From Bacteroidota bacterium (GTDB lineage Bacteria > Bacteroidota > Bacteroidia > Chitinophagales > Saprospiraceae), in the NCBI GenBank assembly GCA_017857395.1, contig JAFMDF010000008.1, forward strand, positions 1 to 64,000: a DNA stretch of 64,000 nt, written 5' to 3'. Both the position numbers and the translations under genes were made by a program. Shown here piece after piece: positions 1-10,100 of the stretch (its first letter is position 1; each line of letters opens with the position of its first letter). The notes beneath the pieces were generated by a model. The model was not told the DNA's origin. It saw nothing but the letters and a program-made list of their open reading frames with translations, and searched no databases.

Positions 1-25
1 ATTGACTTGACTTCATGTAAATTAT

Positions 26-289
26 TTAATCCTTTAAAATGCCAAATATAACTAGGAATTCATATCGGTCAGTAATAATGACATCCTTATTGCCATCATT
101 GTCCATATCCTGTAGCATAATAGACATCACCCAGCCAACATTACTAATAGGATGCCATTCCCAATCTGTTAATCTTTTTCGTTTTTTAGGGGCTTGAAAC
201 CAACTTATTGCAGCTGTTTCCTCCTTTTTACGGCCCTTTCCTCCAGCAATTAAATCTACAATACTATTTTTGAAATAAAATCTACTCAT
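26..289 (-). pseudogene. Fragment of a VCBS/FG-GAP repeat protein
   Basis: This 87-residue frame starts 3 bases after the end of the DUF1080 gene (its ATG directly follows that gene's stop). It contains a calcium-binding VCBS/FG-GAP signature, DMDNDGNKDVIITDR, at about residues 61-75, preceded by an ISWFQAPKKRKRLTDW-type segment that is common in large exported FG-GAP proteins. Such proteins are normally several hundred residues with a signal peptide; this one has no signal peptide and stops soon after the repeat. After the DR motif another frame of the same strand reads PSYIWHFKGLNN up to base 1 with no stop, which would resemble the WLENPG segment that usually follows. I infer a 5'-truncated and frameshifted remnant. 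A real short protein or a sequencing frameshift remain possible, because the rest lies outside the window. Confidence 0.5.
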
Positions 290-895
290 TTATAATTTTC
301 CAATTAATATGTTCTTAAACTGAATCGACATTTCTCTTTTAGGGTGCAATTGCAATCCAACAGGCCCTTTTAATTTGGCATTTTCCAAAGTATAGGTCAT
401 GACTTCTTGTCCATTGAGCCAAACGGTATAAACATTGCCAATAGCCCGTGCTTTTATGGTATTCCAATCATTCATTTTTAGCAATTCTTTCACACCGGTT
501 GCTTCTACTGGGTAGCCTTTTTTAGGTACATAAGGAGAGGCAGTCAAGTCTCTTTTTAAAGAACCCGATTCGCCAATTTGAATTTGCGGGGCATCTTGAC
601 CATCTCCACGCATAAAAATACCTGAATCAATGGTGCCATCCCCAAATTTAAAATCTAACTGCACCACAAAATCTTTATACTTCTTTTTAGTCCACAAAAT
701 AGATCCTTTTTTATTTGGGCCATTTTTTACAAATAATACATCATCTCTGATGCGCCAATAAATGTTATCCTTTGGTTCTTTCCATTTTTTGAAATTTTTG
801 CCGTTGAAAACGGTTTTCATTTTTGGGATTTTGTTTTGGGCAAAAAGAAGGGTATAGCAACAGAGTAGGGGGATAATTAATAATAGGTTTTTCAT
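290..895 (-). CDS. DUF1080 (3-keto-disaccharide hydrolase family) exported protein
   Basis: A 201-residue protein with a clear signal peptide (residues 1-19, ending LLFAQ) followed by one domain that matches the DUF1080 / 3-keto-disaccharide hydrolase family (PF06439), a concanavalin-like beta-sandwich. Family hallmarks visible are FNGKNFKKWK near residues 30-39, DSGIFMRG in the middle, and the closing GPVGLQLHP with a KREMSIQFKNI strand. Members cleave or bind glycosides whose sugar has been oxidised at C3, and commonly sit beside Gfo/Idh/MocA oxidoreductases, as here (5621-6979). It is likely periplasmic or surface exposed. The size is typical for a single-domain member. The gene is followed immediately by the VCBS remnant. 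The exact substrate is not predictable. Confidence 0.88.
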   Translation of the reverse strand: MKNLLLIIPLLCCYTLLFAQNKIPKMKTVFNGKNFKKWKEPKDNIYWRIRDDVLFVKNGPNKKGSILWTKKKYKDFVVQLDFKFGDGTIDSGIFMRGDGQDAPQIQIGESGSLKRDLTASPYVPKKGYPVEATGVKELLKMNDWNTIKARAIGNVYTVWLNGQEVMTYTLENAKLKGPVGLQLHPKREMSIQFKNILIGKL

Positions 896-960
896 TACTT
901 TTTAATAGTTTTATAATTAGTATATCGTTCAATAAATAAGTGGGTGTTTTAAAACATCCC

Positions 961-1021
961 GTTGCTAGTTACTGGTTGCTAGTTCTGCCTAAAAAGAAAC
1001 CAGCAACTAGCAACCAGCAAC
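961..1021. repeat. Imperfect intergenic inverted repeat built on GTTGCTAGTT
   Basis: The left arm reads gttgctagttactggttgct and the right arm ends aactagcaaccagcaac, so the segment can fold into a long imperfect hairpin with internal direct repeats of gttgct. It lies between two minus-strand genes (290-895 and 1097-2203). It resembles other operon-boundary palindromes in this window in design but not in sequence. It could be a transcription terminator or a mobile palindromic repeat. Confidence 0.55.
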
Positions 1022-1096
1022 AATTTAAAATTTCAAGAAACTTATTGAACAATGTAATTAGAGTCTGTCCGTAAAGTCGATTTCAGTATAAGTTTA

Positions 1097-2203
1097 CTAT
1101 TCACCCTTATGCGTTTTAAGAAATACCTTCACTAAGTAGTTATGAGGGGCATTGGCATCTTTTGAAAATGTTGTCAAGTTTTCTTGCACTACCTCCAATG
1201 CCTGTATTTTATCTACGCTAACCAAAAAAGTTTTTAATTGATTTTTAGATAAATTGGTTAACTGTTTTGATAAAAATAAAGCAGCAGCCGAGTTGGAATA
1301 CTGTAAATTATTAACTAACAAGGTTTTAGCATTAAAATCAAAATCCGAAAAGTGTTGATACCATTCATTGACAACCAAAGAATTTTGGAATAATTTTTTT
1401 GGCATTTTTTTTAAAATATAGGCTCTAGTCAAAGGTTTGCCTACTTTCACTATTGGAACGATATATGCTATTTTTTCTAAAAAATCAGTAGGTTTCAATT
1501 TTTTAACTGCATAAAACTGATAGTCTTTATGCCTAGAACTTAAAAAATAATCAGCCAAAGTATCGGAGTAAATAGTCGATAATTGACTTCGCATTTTTTC
1601 AGTTGCCTCCCCATAAGCCAAATGCCATAATTTATAGCAGGAATACAAACCGCCTTCTACAATGGATGCTTTAATTTCTTTTTTAGTAGCGCCACTAATC
1701 CCGTCTACTTCTATTCCTTTGAATTTAATACTTTCTGTTCTAGAGGTTTTTGTATCATATAATTGAGTTAATTTTCTTCTACCTAAAACAGAACTTTGGT
1801 CTAATAATAATTGATGTAAGGTTAAATGGTCTTTTGCCTCAAAAAGGTCGTGGTCATACTTCGTCAATAATTGGTCTGGATAAACACCATATCCTGCATA
1901 TTGTCCCAACAAATCCCAATACATTTCTACATAGACTGGTTTACATAAACCATCAATACAAACAGGCGTTTGGATATCCGCATAATATAATAGTGGCAAG
2001 CCGTCTTCATTCATTAATAACTGCATTTGATGCTCGATTGTGGTATCTGGATTTCTGAATACAAAGACTGGTTCGCTTTTGCTTACCTGTTGCCACTCTT
2101 TATCGAGGACAAAATGAGTGGGTGGATTATTAGGCAGCTGACTTTGATAAAATAAAACGCTACTGCCTGCTAAAAGGGAAATTAGGTAAAGGCTCCATTT
2201 CAT
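1097..2203 (-). CDS. Exported protein with a DGISGAT (FMN-attachment-like) motif
   Basis: I do not recognise this 368-residue protein as a named family. It begins with a hydrophobic signal or anchor (residues 3-20). Residues 167-173 read DGISGAT, which fits the ApbE flavin-transferase target pattern D-x-x-[S/T]-G-A-[T/S], making Thr173 a candidate for covalent FMN attachment. A Cys pair (C82 and C87, VCIDGLCKP) lies upstream. The C-terminal half, with TLLVNNLQYSNSAAALFLSK, looks helical and repeat-like. If the motif is used, the protein would be an extracytoplasmic flavin electron carrier, which would fit the neighbouring FAD oxidoreductase and cytochrome-like proteins. A full FMN-binding domain is not obvious, so this is tentative. 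Confidence 0.6.
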   Translation of the reverse strand: MKWSLYLISLLAGSSVLFYQSQLPNNPPTHFVLDKEWQQVSKSEPVFVFRNPDTTIEHQMQLLMNEDGLPLLYYADIQTPVCIDGLCKPVYVEMYWDLLGQYAGYGVYPDQLLTKYDHDLFEAKDHLTLHQLLLDQSSVLGRRKLTQLYDTKTSRTESIKFKGIEVDGISGATKKEIKASIVEGGLYSCYKLWHLAYGEATEKMRSQLSTIYSDTLADYFLSSRHKDYQFYAVKKLKPTDFLEKIAYIVPIVKVGKPLTRAYILKKMPKKLFQNSLVVNEWYQHFSDFDFNAKTLLVNNLQYSNSAAALFLSKQLTNLSKNQLKTFLVSVDKIQALEVVQENLTTFSKDANAPHNYLVKVFLKTHKGE

Positions 2204-2303
2204 TGTTAATAATACTTTTAAGTGGAAAGGATAGTCATCTCTCTATTCTTTACCTCAGTAATAAGAAAAGAAGGCACTATGGTAAAAGTGTGGGTAGTTA
2301 AAA

Positions 2304-2330
2304 ATGTGTGACGACTCAGGAGGAGTCGTG
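2304..2330 (-). terminator. Candidate intrinsic terminator after the FAD oxidoreductase gene
   Basis: A 7-bp perfect stem (ACGACTC at 2311-2317 with GAGTCGT at 2323-2329, loop AGGAG) lies just downstream of the minus-strand gene 2341-4122. On the minus strand the hairpin is followed by a short T run (ATTTTT). Confidence 0.55.
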
Positions 2331-2340
2331 TTACCCGTTA

Positions 2341-4122
2341 CTAATTCTCTTCCTGCTGCTGATTTTCTATCAACTGCATATATTCTGCTAAATATTTTTC
2401 ATAAATCGTTCTTGGATTCACTTTATATTTATGACAAAGAGAAGCTGCAAAACCAACTGCCGCACCCATTTGCCCAGTTGTTCGCATCACTCGTGGACCA
2501 CCTAAACCTGCATGAGAGGTACTAAAGCATCTACCCGCCATAAACAAATTATTGATGTTTTTGGAATAGAGACTTCTATAGGGAATGTAGTATTTTTCAG
2601 TAGGATAAAATAAGGCTTTTGATAAAAAATCAGGTTTGCTATCGTCTAATAAATTTTGTTGATAGTGGATGTCAACTTCTCGAATCTCTTGTACGACGGA
2701 ATCTCGAAATTTCCGCTTATCTGTTACATCTGTAAAAGTGAAAATATGGTCGCCTACCAATCGACGGGATTCTCTTTTTCCCAATAGATAAGATACCCAT
2801 TGCAGTTTATAAAATTGATTTTCTGCATCTTGTTTGGCATTGGCAAAAGAACCGAAAATAGCTCTTAGTACATGATCTCTGATTTCCTCTCCATCATCAA
2901 TTTGATGTAAATCGTTTCTGGAAAATTCCCAATACCATTCCCCTGCTACGGCTTTATGTTCCTTGGCAACAGGCAATGCCCAAGGCACTTCTGGAAACAG
3001 TACAGGCATGGGGTCTTCTATGGTTTGGAATAAAATAGAGGAACCCATTACTAGATTATCGGGTTCTTCTGGACTCCACAATTCCCCCCATTTTTCCCAG
3101 GCTTCCCCGTATTGGTGGACGCTTTCTCTACCATACGAATATTTAGCACCTGACCAATAGCCTATCCAACCATCTCCCGTGGAATCTACAAATTGAGGGG
3201 CTTTAAATCGAATGCGTTCACCAGTTGAAGTATGCCTAGCATCAACATATTGGATGACCTCCTTTGCTGATTTGGCATCATAAGCTCGATAATTATAATG
3301 AATGTCTATATTATCAAAGCGTTGCATATTTTCATCTCTGCGTTGCTGGTCAATTATCGCATCTGAAGAACCATTGGGATAATGCTCGGTATCAATCAAT
3401 TTCAAAATGCGTTCAAATTTGCCATAAATGCCTAAAGTATGTACCCGAATTTCACTACTTGCATTGCCTCCTAAAACAGGGCGGTCGTGAATTAAGGCTA
3501 CTTTTAACCCTTGTTCGGCAGCAGCTATAGCGGCGGCACAACCAGCCAAGCCTCCTCCAGTTACGACTAAATCATATTCCTTGACTATTTTAGGAGCAAG
3601 CGATTCTTTTGATTTTTCGATTCGCCATTTTTTTAAGGCTACTTTTTCGTTGGGCGGGACTATTTTTTCTTGATTGAAATAGAGTGCATCGCAACGACCG
3701 TTAAATCCTGTTAAGTCAATTAATTCAATAGTGGTTTCTTTGGTATTTATTTTTATTTGTCCTGCATATTCCCAATTCCAATCAGGCTGCAAACCCAAGG
3801 TGTTTTCTAATTTTTCGCCATTGACGGCTATATTAAATTGGCCTGGTGCTTCCCAATTGCCAGGAATCCAGTTTTTAGTTCTTGCCCAAACATGATAATT
3901 TCCCTTCTTTTTTATTTTAATTTGCGTCGATGCATTGGTAACAGGAACGCCCATCCCATGTGCCATTAAATAGGTGGAACCCATTTGTTGGATAAATTGA
4001 GGGTCAGTAACCCAACCTCCTTTGTTTACAAAATTTTCACTTTCAATTAGGAAGTCTTTTTGGCCATACAGGGAAGTACAAAGGGAAGCAAGAAAGAAAG
4101 TGAATAAGGTTAGGGATTTCAT
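2341..4122 (-). CDS. Exported FAD-dependent oxidoreductase with N-terminal beta-sandwich
   Basis: A 593-residue protein: signal peptide 1-20 (SLYG/Q), an N-terminal carbohydrate-binding-like beta-sandwich at about 22-150 (IESENFVNKGGW, YHVWARTKNW), then a FAD_oxidored-type domain (PF12831) from about 183. The dinucleotide-binding glycines are visible at 189-194 (GGGLAG), followed by the family motif VLGGNASSEIR. The C-terminal part contains FMAGRCFSTSHAGLGGPRVMRTTGQMG, here described as the second FAD-contacting region. Relatives annotated as xanthan-lyase-like or FAD-dependent oxidoreductases are frequent in polysaccharide loci and act outside the cytoplasm. Substrate is unknown; oxidation of a sugar is an inference from context. 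The last residues are Glu/Gln rich. The gene lies between a redox-like gene (1097-2203) and DUF6807. Confidence 0.85.
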   Translation of the reverse strand: MKSLTLFTFFLASLCTSLYGQKDFLIESENFVNKGGWVTDPQFIQQMGSTYLMAHGMGVPVTNASTQIKIKKKGNYHVWARTKNWIPGNWEAPGQFNIAVNGEKLENTLGLQPDWNWEYAGQIKINTKETTIELIDLTGFNGRCDALYFNQEKIVPPNEKVALKKWRIEKSKESLAPKIVKEYDLVVTGGGLAGCAAAIAAAEQGLKVALIHDRPVLGGNASSEIRVHTLGIYGKFERILKLIDTEHYPNGSSDAIIDQQRRDENMQRFDNIDIHYNYRAYDAKSAKEVIQYVDARHTSTGERIRFKAPQFVDSTGDGWIGYWSGAKYSYGRESVHQYGEAWEKWGELWSPEEPDNLVMGSSILFQTIEDPMPVLFPEVPWALPVAKEHKAVAGEWYWEFSRNDLHQIDDGEEIRDHVLRAIFGSFANAKQDAENQFYKLQWVSYLLGKRESRRLVGDHIFTFTDVTDKRKFRDSVVQEIREVDIHYQQNLLDDSKPDFLSKALFYPTEKYYIPYRSLYSKNINNLFMAGRCFSTSHAGLGGPRVMRTTGQMGAAVGFAASLCHKYKVNPRTIYEKYLAEYMQLIENQQQEEN

Positions 4123-4338
4123 TTTAAACTATTTTTTTAAGGTAAAAATGGATTTGGTTAAAATTAAAAATAGAAAAAAAATCTGTATTTGTAAAAGTTA
4201 GTAACAGATAAAAATACGTTGGATATTTTAAATTTAATCCCTACGGCTTTATTGCCCCCACGGATTATATAGAGCGTCAGGTAAAAACAGGATAAATCTT
4301 AGGTATTATTAATTTGCTTCATTTACACTAAAACTTCT

Positions 4339-5472
4339 TTACCTTTTAGAAAAATCTGTAAAAGCCGCCTCTAAATCCGCTTTGGATAATTCATTCCCAC
4401 CTTGCACCAATAGCCGATATTTAAAAGTGACGGATTGCCCTTTTTTTAGTTTGAAATTCAATATTTCCTTGCCTTTAGACATTGCTTTTTGTCCCAAAGG
4501 ATTAGCTGCAAATAAACCATAACCTCTGGCATGCCAATAAGTTGGATAACCTACATTATCTGGGTGGTCGATAATGGTTAAAGAAATCGGTTCCTTGTTT
4601 AATTGGCTATGCAAATGCATCCATTTTGCCCGAGTACCCCAGACTTTTTGCCCTGTTTTACCTTCACTACTCAAATAATCACCTATTACGCCGTCATTAT
4701 TGACTATTTTTTCGGGATTAGCTCGCCCATTTTCATCTAAATAAATAGCTGCTTTTTTAGATGGTAATTCTAAAGCTCGAATTACTCTTACAGCTAGCAT
4801 GCCTTCTTTATTATCCGTAAAATCAACATCCGTTAAGGCTGTTAAAGTGGTGATTCGGTCGATTTGTCTAGTAGCCGCTTTTTCCGAAAAATAGAATTGG
4901 GTTTGTTCTCTCAATAAAGCCTCTTTTTCATCGGAAATCCATTTGGCGCTTACTTCCATCAGACCTTTTGCCTCTTCCAATTTGACTATTTCTTGATGTT
5001 GAATCAATCCGTATTTTCTATTTTTTTTAGGATTAAAAGAATTATTCCAGAAATCAAAACCATTGACATCGCCATAGTTTAGCCAATAGCCAATATGATG
5101 TGGGTGGTCATTTCGTTCTCCTGCTTGTGGGTCTAAAGGATAACCTCTGGTTAGTTTTTGACCGCTTTTAGTTATCAAAGGATATAAAACAGGCTTGGCA
5201 ATAGAAGAAGGATATATATAGCTAGTGAATAGTTCACCTTTTATTAGTACATCTACCTTTTTCTCTGCTTCCTTTTCTATAAATTGAACGGTAGCGGAAG
5301 AGTTGTTCATTTTTTTCGTGGATGCTACTTTTTGGGTAGGGTTGCAAGCGAGTAATCCAATCGCTAATAGGGTAGGATAGAGGGACGAAAATCTCACTTT
5401 TTTTGGTTTAGATTTGAGTAATTGAAGTAGGCTTTTATTCTTTTTAACAGATAATTTAGCCTTTAAAGACAT
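4339..5472 (-). CDS. DUF6807 / PmoA-family lipoprotein
   Basis: A 377-residue protein of the family labelled methane oxygenase PmoA (PF14100), also called DUF6807; the name is historical and does not imply methane oxidation. Recognisable blocks are HPHHIGYWLNYGDVNGFDFW, the central FSEKAATRQIDRITTLTAL and the C-terminal NPLGQKAMSKGKEILNFKLKKGQ. A lipobox-like segment (LLAIGLLAC, C43) suggests an outer-membrane or periplasmic lipoprotein, but it is preceded by an unusually long basic stretch of about 30 residues with no alternative ATG, so the start may be wrong or a non-ATG start may be used. Family members cluster with Gfo/Idh/MocA and DUF1080 genes, as here. The likely substrate is a sugar derivative; no reaction can be assigned. 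Confidence 0.82.
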   Translation of the reverse strand: MSLKAKLSVKKNKSLLQLLKSKPKKVRFSSLYPTLLAIGLLACNPTQKVASTKKMNNSSATVQFIEKEAEKKVDVLIKGELFTSYIYPSSIAKPVLYPLITKSGQKLTRGYPLDPQAGERNDHPHHIGYWLNYGDVNGFDFWNNSFNPKKNRKYGLIQHQEIVKLEEAKGLMEVSAKWISDEKEALLREQTQFYFSEKAATRQIDRITTLTALTDVDFTDNKEGMLAVRVIRALELPSKKAAIYLDENGRANPEKIVNNDGVIGDYLSSEGKTGQKVWGTRAKWMHLHSQLNKEPISLTIIDHPDNVGYPTYWHARGYGLFAANPLGQKAMSKGKEILNFKLKKGQSVTFKYRLLVQGGNELSKADLEAAFTDFSKR

Positions 5473-5481
5473 AGATTTCCC

Positions 5482-5600
5482 AAAATCATAAATCTTAAAT
5501 CATAAATCTTAAATCATACATCACAAATCATAAATCCATCTAGTTTTTACGTGACAGATTTATGATTTAAGATTTATGAACTGTGATTTATGATTTGTAC
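5482..5600. repeat. AT-rich long inverted repeat (AAATCATAAATC family)
   Basis: The left arm is made of repeated aaatcataaatctt units (5482-5537) and the right arm (5557-5599) is largely its complement, with the block agatttatgatttaag. The segment cacagttcataaatc (as complement) is shared with the perfect repeat at 10491-10562, so the two belong to one dispersed family. It lies just upstream of 4339-5472 and just downstream of 5621-6979. Confidence 0.7.
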
Positions 5601-5620
5601 CTTCAAAAAGATTTGGAGAA

Positions 5621-6979
5621 TCAGTATTGAAATATCTTACCACCAGCCAAAACCTCTTGATTCACTTCATCAAAAGTGGCTTTTAAGCCCGTTCTAAGCG
5701 AAGCAGTCGTCATAATATTGGCGATAGAATGATTGTATCCAGCCTCAATAGGACCATTGGTTGGCTTTCGACTTCGGATACATTCCATCCAATTCAGTAT
5801 ATGGTTAGTGGTGGTATTATCCTTTCCTGTATTAGCAGAAGTGACCACTTGAACGGCACTATCTGCTAAATTATATTCGGGTACTAAAAAGGATTCCATA
5901 CCCATCGCCTTGGCACGTTTTTCAATCAAACCACCATTAGACGTTACCTTATTAGTCTTTAAATTTAATTCGCCACCATTAGAATAGTAAATCTCTTTTG
6001 TCCCACCCGCAGAATTGGTGAAGCGAGAAGAATAAACTACTTGAAAACCAGAACTTGGGTCATTTAATGGGCCATAATCGAATACGGCCGTCATGGTATC
6101 AAAATTCTTGCGCCCATCTTTCCATAAATAAATGCCCCCATTAGCCGCGACACTTCTAGGGTGCGCCAGTCCTGAAAACCAATGGACGGTATCAATTTGG
6201 TGCGCCATCCATTGACCTGGAATACCTGAAGAATAAGGCCAGAAAAGGCGATATTCTAAATATTTTCTTGGGTCCCATGCTTCGTAAGGGCGATTCATTA
6301 AATAGCGTTTCCAATCAACATCTGCTTCTCGAATTTCTTTAGTTAATTTTGGTAAGCGCCATCTGCCTGGTTGATTGACATTCCAACTCATTTCGACCAT
6401 CACTATATCTCCGAATTGACCAGATTTGATATAATTATTGGCGGCATGATAATTTTTCCCACTTCTACGCTGAGAACCAATTTGGAAAACGATACCACTT
6501 TCCTTAACTGCTTTGATACCAGCTCTAGCATCTTCCATTGTTTCGGCAAAAGGTTTTTCTACATAGGCATCTTTTTTGGCATTTGCTGCTTGTACGGTAT
6601 GTAGCGCATGTTGGAAATCAGCCGTTGAAATAATGACCGCATCAATCTCATTTTTATCATACATTTCCTCATTATTTCGCCAAACTTTCATCTCTCTGCC
6701 CGTCTTTTCTTTTAAGAAAGCAGCGCCTTCCTCCCTTCTTCTATTCCATATATCAGAAACGCCTACTATTTCGCAATTTTGAGCTTTACTGTTTTCATGA
6801 AAAGCAGGAATTAAAGAGCCTTTACAACGATTGGAAAAGCCGACTATTCCTACTCTTACTCGATCATTTGACCCGATGATTCTGTTATAGCTTTTGGCGC
6901 TTGTACAGCCAATTCCCATTGCCAAACCTGCACTTGCCAAGGTTGTTTTTTTGATGAAATCTCGTCTTGTATTTTTCAT
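5621..6979 (-). CDS. Tat-exported Gfo/Idh/MocA-family oxidoreductase
   Basis: A 452-residue NAD(P)-dependent oxidoreductase. Residues 4-12 (TRRDFIKKT) form a twin-arginine export signal, with a hydrophobic stretch to about residue 24. The Rossmann domain starts at about 41 (VRVGIVGFSNRCKGS), and the catalytic-lysine motif EKPF is at 141-144. The C-terminal domain contains MAHQIDTVHWFSGL and GGIYLWKDGRKNFDTM, typical of exported members. Tat export means the cofactor is bound before export, as in glucose-fructose oxidoreductase. Context (DUF1080, DUF6807, TIM-barrel protein) suggests oxidation of a glycoside, perhaps at C3. The neighbouring upstream gene 7195-10455 is a cytochrome-like protein; a similar triplet occurs at 42.7-48.6 kb. 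Confidence 0.9.
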   Translation of the reverse strand: MKNTRRDFIKKTTLASAGLAMGIGCTSAKSYNRIIGSNDRVRVGIVGFSNRCKGSLIPAFHENSKAQNCEIVGVSDIWNRRREEGAAFLKEKTGREMKVWRNNEEMYDKNEIDAVIISTADFQHALHTVQAANAKKDAYVEKPFAETMEDARAGIKAVKESGIVFQIGSQRRSGKNYHAANNYIKSGQFGDIVMVEMSWNVNQPGRWRLPKLTKEIREADVDWKRYLMNRPYEAWDPRKYLEYRLFWPYSSGIPGQWMAHQIDTVHWFSGLAHPRSVAANGGIYLWKDGRKNFDTMTAVFDYGPLNDPSSGFQVVYSSRFTNSAGGTKEIYYSNGGELNLKTNKVTSNGGLIEKRAKAMGMESFLVPEYNLADSAVQVVTSANTGKDNTTTNHILNWMECIRSRKPTNGPIEAGYNHSIANIMTTASLRTGLKATFDEVNQEVLAGGKIFQY

Positions 6980-7133
6980 AAAATGAGGTTTTAAATATTT
7001 GGTTGTTTAATTTTCTTATCTAAGTAACGGCGTTAAAATTTATTGGTGATAGCACCGTCACTTGATAATAATTTATTGGTTATATTAATTCGAGGTAATA
7101 TGGAAAAACATCTTGCCGAGGTAAAGTCTATTT

Positions 7134-7169
7134 GTAACAAAGCCTATTAATAATGTTACGATTTGTTAC
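7134..7169. promoter_or_regulatory. Cluster of GTAAC/GTTAC half-sites upstream of the 5621-6979 gene
   Basis: GTAAC at 7134-7138 and GTTAC at 7155-7159 and 7165-7169 lie in the intergenic region before the oxidoreductase. The first two are 21 bp apart. They resemble the half-sites of the GTTACTT inverted repeats before 33191 and 42695, but the order here is different (everted), so shared regulation is only a suggestion. Confidence 0.3.
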
Positions 7170-7194
7170 CTATTTTGGGAGAATCAATCAGTCA

Positions 7195-10100
7195 CTACCG
7201 CTTCATATAGGCTTCATCAAAATTCATGATGGTATTAGCGACCATAGCCAAAGCGGCAGTTTCTATTTTATCTAATTGTTGATCAAAAGGATATTCCCCT
7301 ACTTGTAATAATTCCTTGGCAGCTTGTGGTTGTTGCTGATATTTATCCAAAGCTAAGTGATACTGTTTTTTTAATAAAAGGAGTTCTTTGGTAGTCGGTT
7401 TTCGACCACAAATGGCGCGAAAGGCAAATTGGGTTTGGGTTTCCATATCGGCCCCCCCTTCTTTTTGCATTCTTTCGGCTAACATTCTAGCAGCTTCTAT
7501 AAATTGTGGATCATTGAGTAAGACTAATGCCTGCATGGGGGTATTCGTATTTTCTCGTTTCATAGTGCAAACATCCCTTTGCGGCGCATCAAAAGTTATC
7601 ATGGCAGGTGGAGGAGAGGTACGTCGAATGAAGGTATATAAACTTCTGCGATAAAGACTATCTCCAGAATCAGGCACATACCTATTTAAAAAGCCAGAAA
7701 ATTCATTTTTTTCCTTCCAGAGTCCTTCGGGTTGATAGGGTTTAACACTCGCGCCACCAATTTTTGAACTTAATAAACCACTAGCAGCTAAGGCATTATC
7801 TCGAATCATTTCTGCGGGTAAACGATAACTCGCCCCTCTTGATAAATAGACATTAGCAGCATCTTTGGCCAATTGGGTTTCGGTGGCAACTGTTGATTGT
7901 CGATAAGTAGCAGAGGTGACCATCAGGGTTAATAATTCTTGGATATTCCAATTAGATGCTTTGAATTGTAGGGCTAACCAATCCAGTAATTCGGGATGCG
8001 TAGGCAATGCCCCTTGTGTGCCAAAATCGTGTGGTGTGGCGACAATCCCACTACCAAAAATCATTTGCCAATACCGATTAACGGCTACTCTTGCGGTCAA
8101 AGGATGTTGGTCATCAAATAACCATTTGGTCAACCCCAAGCGATTTGGGGGTAACGCTTTTGAAAATGCTAATATAGCAGCAGGCGTAGACGCAAAAACC
8201 TCTTCGCCCAAGGCATCATATTGTCCTCTTTCTAAAATGTACGTTTTTCTTGGCATTCCTTCATCTTGTACCATGACTTCTTGTACCCCATCCAATAAGC
8301 TAAACTTATCCTGTCGTAAATTGCTTAATTGTTGATTCCAAGTTTTATATTTTTGGTCTTGTCGAAGTAAGTAATGTGCCAAATATTCTTTTCGATTAGG
8401 TTCCTTTTTAGTAGCAGAAGCGTTTATATCTTTTTGGTAGAAAGCAGCAACTTCTAGTGGACTAATTACCTGATTAAATAAACGGATTTGGTCATAACTG
8501 CCAACAAAAACAGCATTATCCGTGTCGGTAAACAAGTAATTATCTCCCTTACCTAATAGTATTTTTCGGTTGGGGTCAGGAATATAACTTCGAGTTTTAA
8601 GCGGCAAAATGGATTTGTACAAATTATCCTGATGAATCGTTGTTTCAACTGCTTGACCATTAATGTATAGTTGAATGCCACCTGCTTTAGTAGACCCATC
8701 ATAAGTAAAGCAAACATTCGTCCACTCCTTTAACTTTATTTTTTCTTTGGCTTTTACATGCAAATAATTATGAGAATGCGAATGCACAATTTTTACAGAA
8801 GGTTGTCTAAGACTATCCAAATAAAATATCCAACCTCGCCAGCCAGTATTCTTACCACCAATATTGCCCATGATGGTTTGAAAACCATCCGCTTTTTCGG
8901 TGTTTACCCAAACATTTCCAGAAAAGGATTCTTGCAAATTAAAATTACCAATCTTATGAAGGAAAATCAATTCATTATCCTTATCAATGCGAATTCCTTT
9001 GTCTATTTTTCCTGCTACTACTTCGTGTTCTCCTGTTGCGGTCGCGTTTTTATTTTGATCTAAAATATACTCAAAGCCTCCTCTTTTTCGGACTCTTTTG
9101 CTGGAATTTTCTAAAGGATAAAAACCATCTGGTTGAGGTAAGGAAATAGGTTTGGATTGAATAGTTGTTATAAACTGATTGAGATTTTCTATTTCTTTTT
9201 TTGTTAACCTTTTTTGTTGTTCTATTTCCTTAATTTGCTGATCTAAAGCGGCTATTTTTTTTACGGTAGCGGTATCGGGTAGTAATAATAACGGCCCAAA
9301 ATTTTTATCATTGCCAATCATACCTAGCTCCTTCATATTATTAAAAAAAGCAGTCATTTGATAGTATTCCTTTTGGGAAATCGGGTCAAATTTATGATCA
9401 TGACAGGTCGCACATTCCATGGTTAAGCCCATAAAAGCGGTAGCAGTAGTATTCGCTCTATCCGCTACATATTTTAGTCGATACTCCTCGCTCACAATGC
9501 CCGATTCGGAATTTAAGACTTGATTACGTTGAAAGGCAGTTGCCAATTTTTGTTCCCTCGTTGCATTCGGTAATAAATCGCCCGCTAACTGCCAAGTAAC
9601 AAAATCATCATAACGCAAGTTCTTTTTAAAAGCTTGAATGACCCAATCTCGATACGGCCACATTTCTCGAATGCCATCCGCATGTAGCCCATGAGAGTCG
9701 GCAAAACGGGCTACATCCATCCAATCCATTGCCATCCTTTCTGCATAAGCATCGGTTTCTAAGAACTGCTGAACTAGTTGTTCATAAGCATCTGGGGCAT
9801 CATCTGCCAAAAAATTGTCTATTTCTTGAATGGTAGGTGGCAAACCTCTTAAATCAAAACTTAGCCTTCGGATGAGTCGTTCTTTAGTCGTTTCTTTGGA
9901 GGGTGTTAGTCCTTGTTCTTTGACTTTTGTTAGTATGAAATTATCAATTGGATTGTTAATTTTGATAGTATTTACAGTTATAAAGTCTTTTTCAATAGTC
10001 GGAACTACTGGTTTTTTAGGTGGAACAAATGCCCAATGCTTTTTCCATTCTGCGCCTTGCTCAATCCATTTCGTAATTAAAGCTTTTTCCTTTATGGATA

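Noticed and set aside
961-1021. GTTGCTAGTT hairpin considered as an insertion-sequence end
   Set aside because: No transposase or target-site duplication is seen; it looks like other operon-boundary palindromes.
5482-5600. Repeated AAATCATAAATCTT units considered as a CRISPR array
   Set aside because: The units are contiguous, short and form two complementary arms; there are no unique spacers of uniform size and no cas genes.
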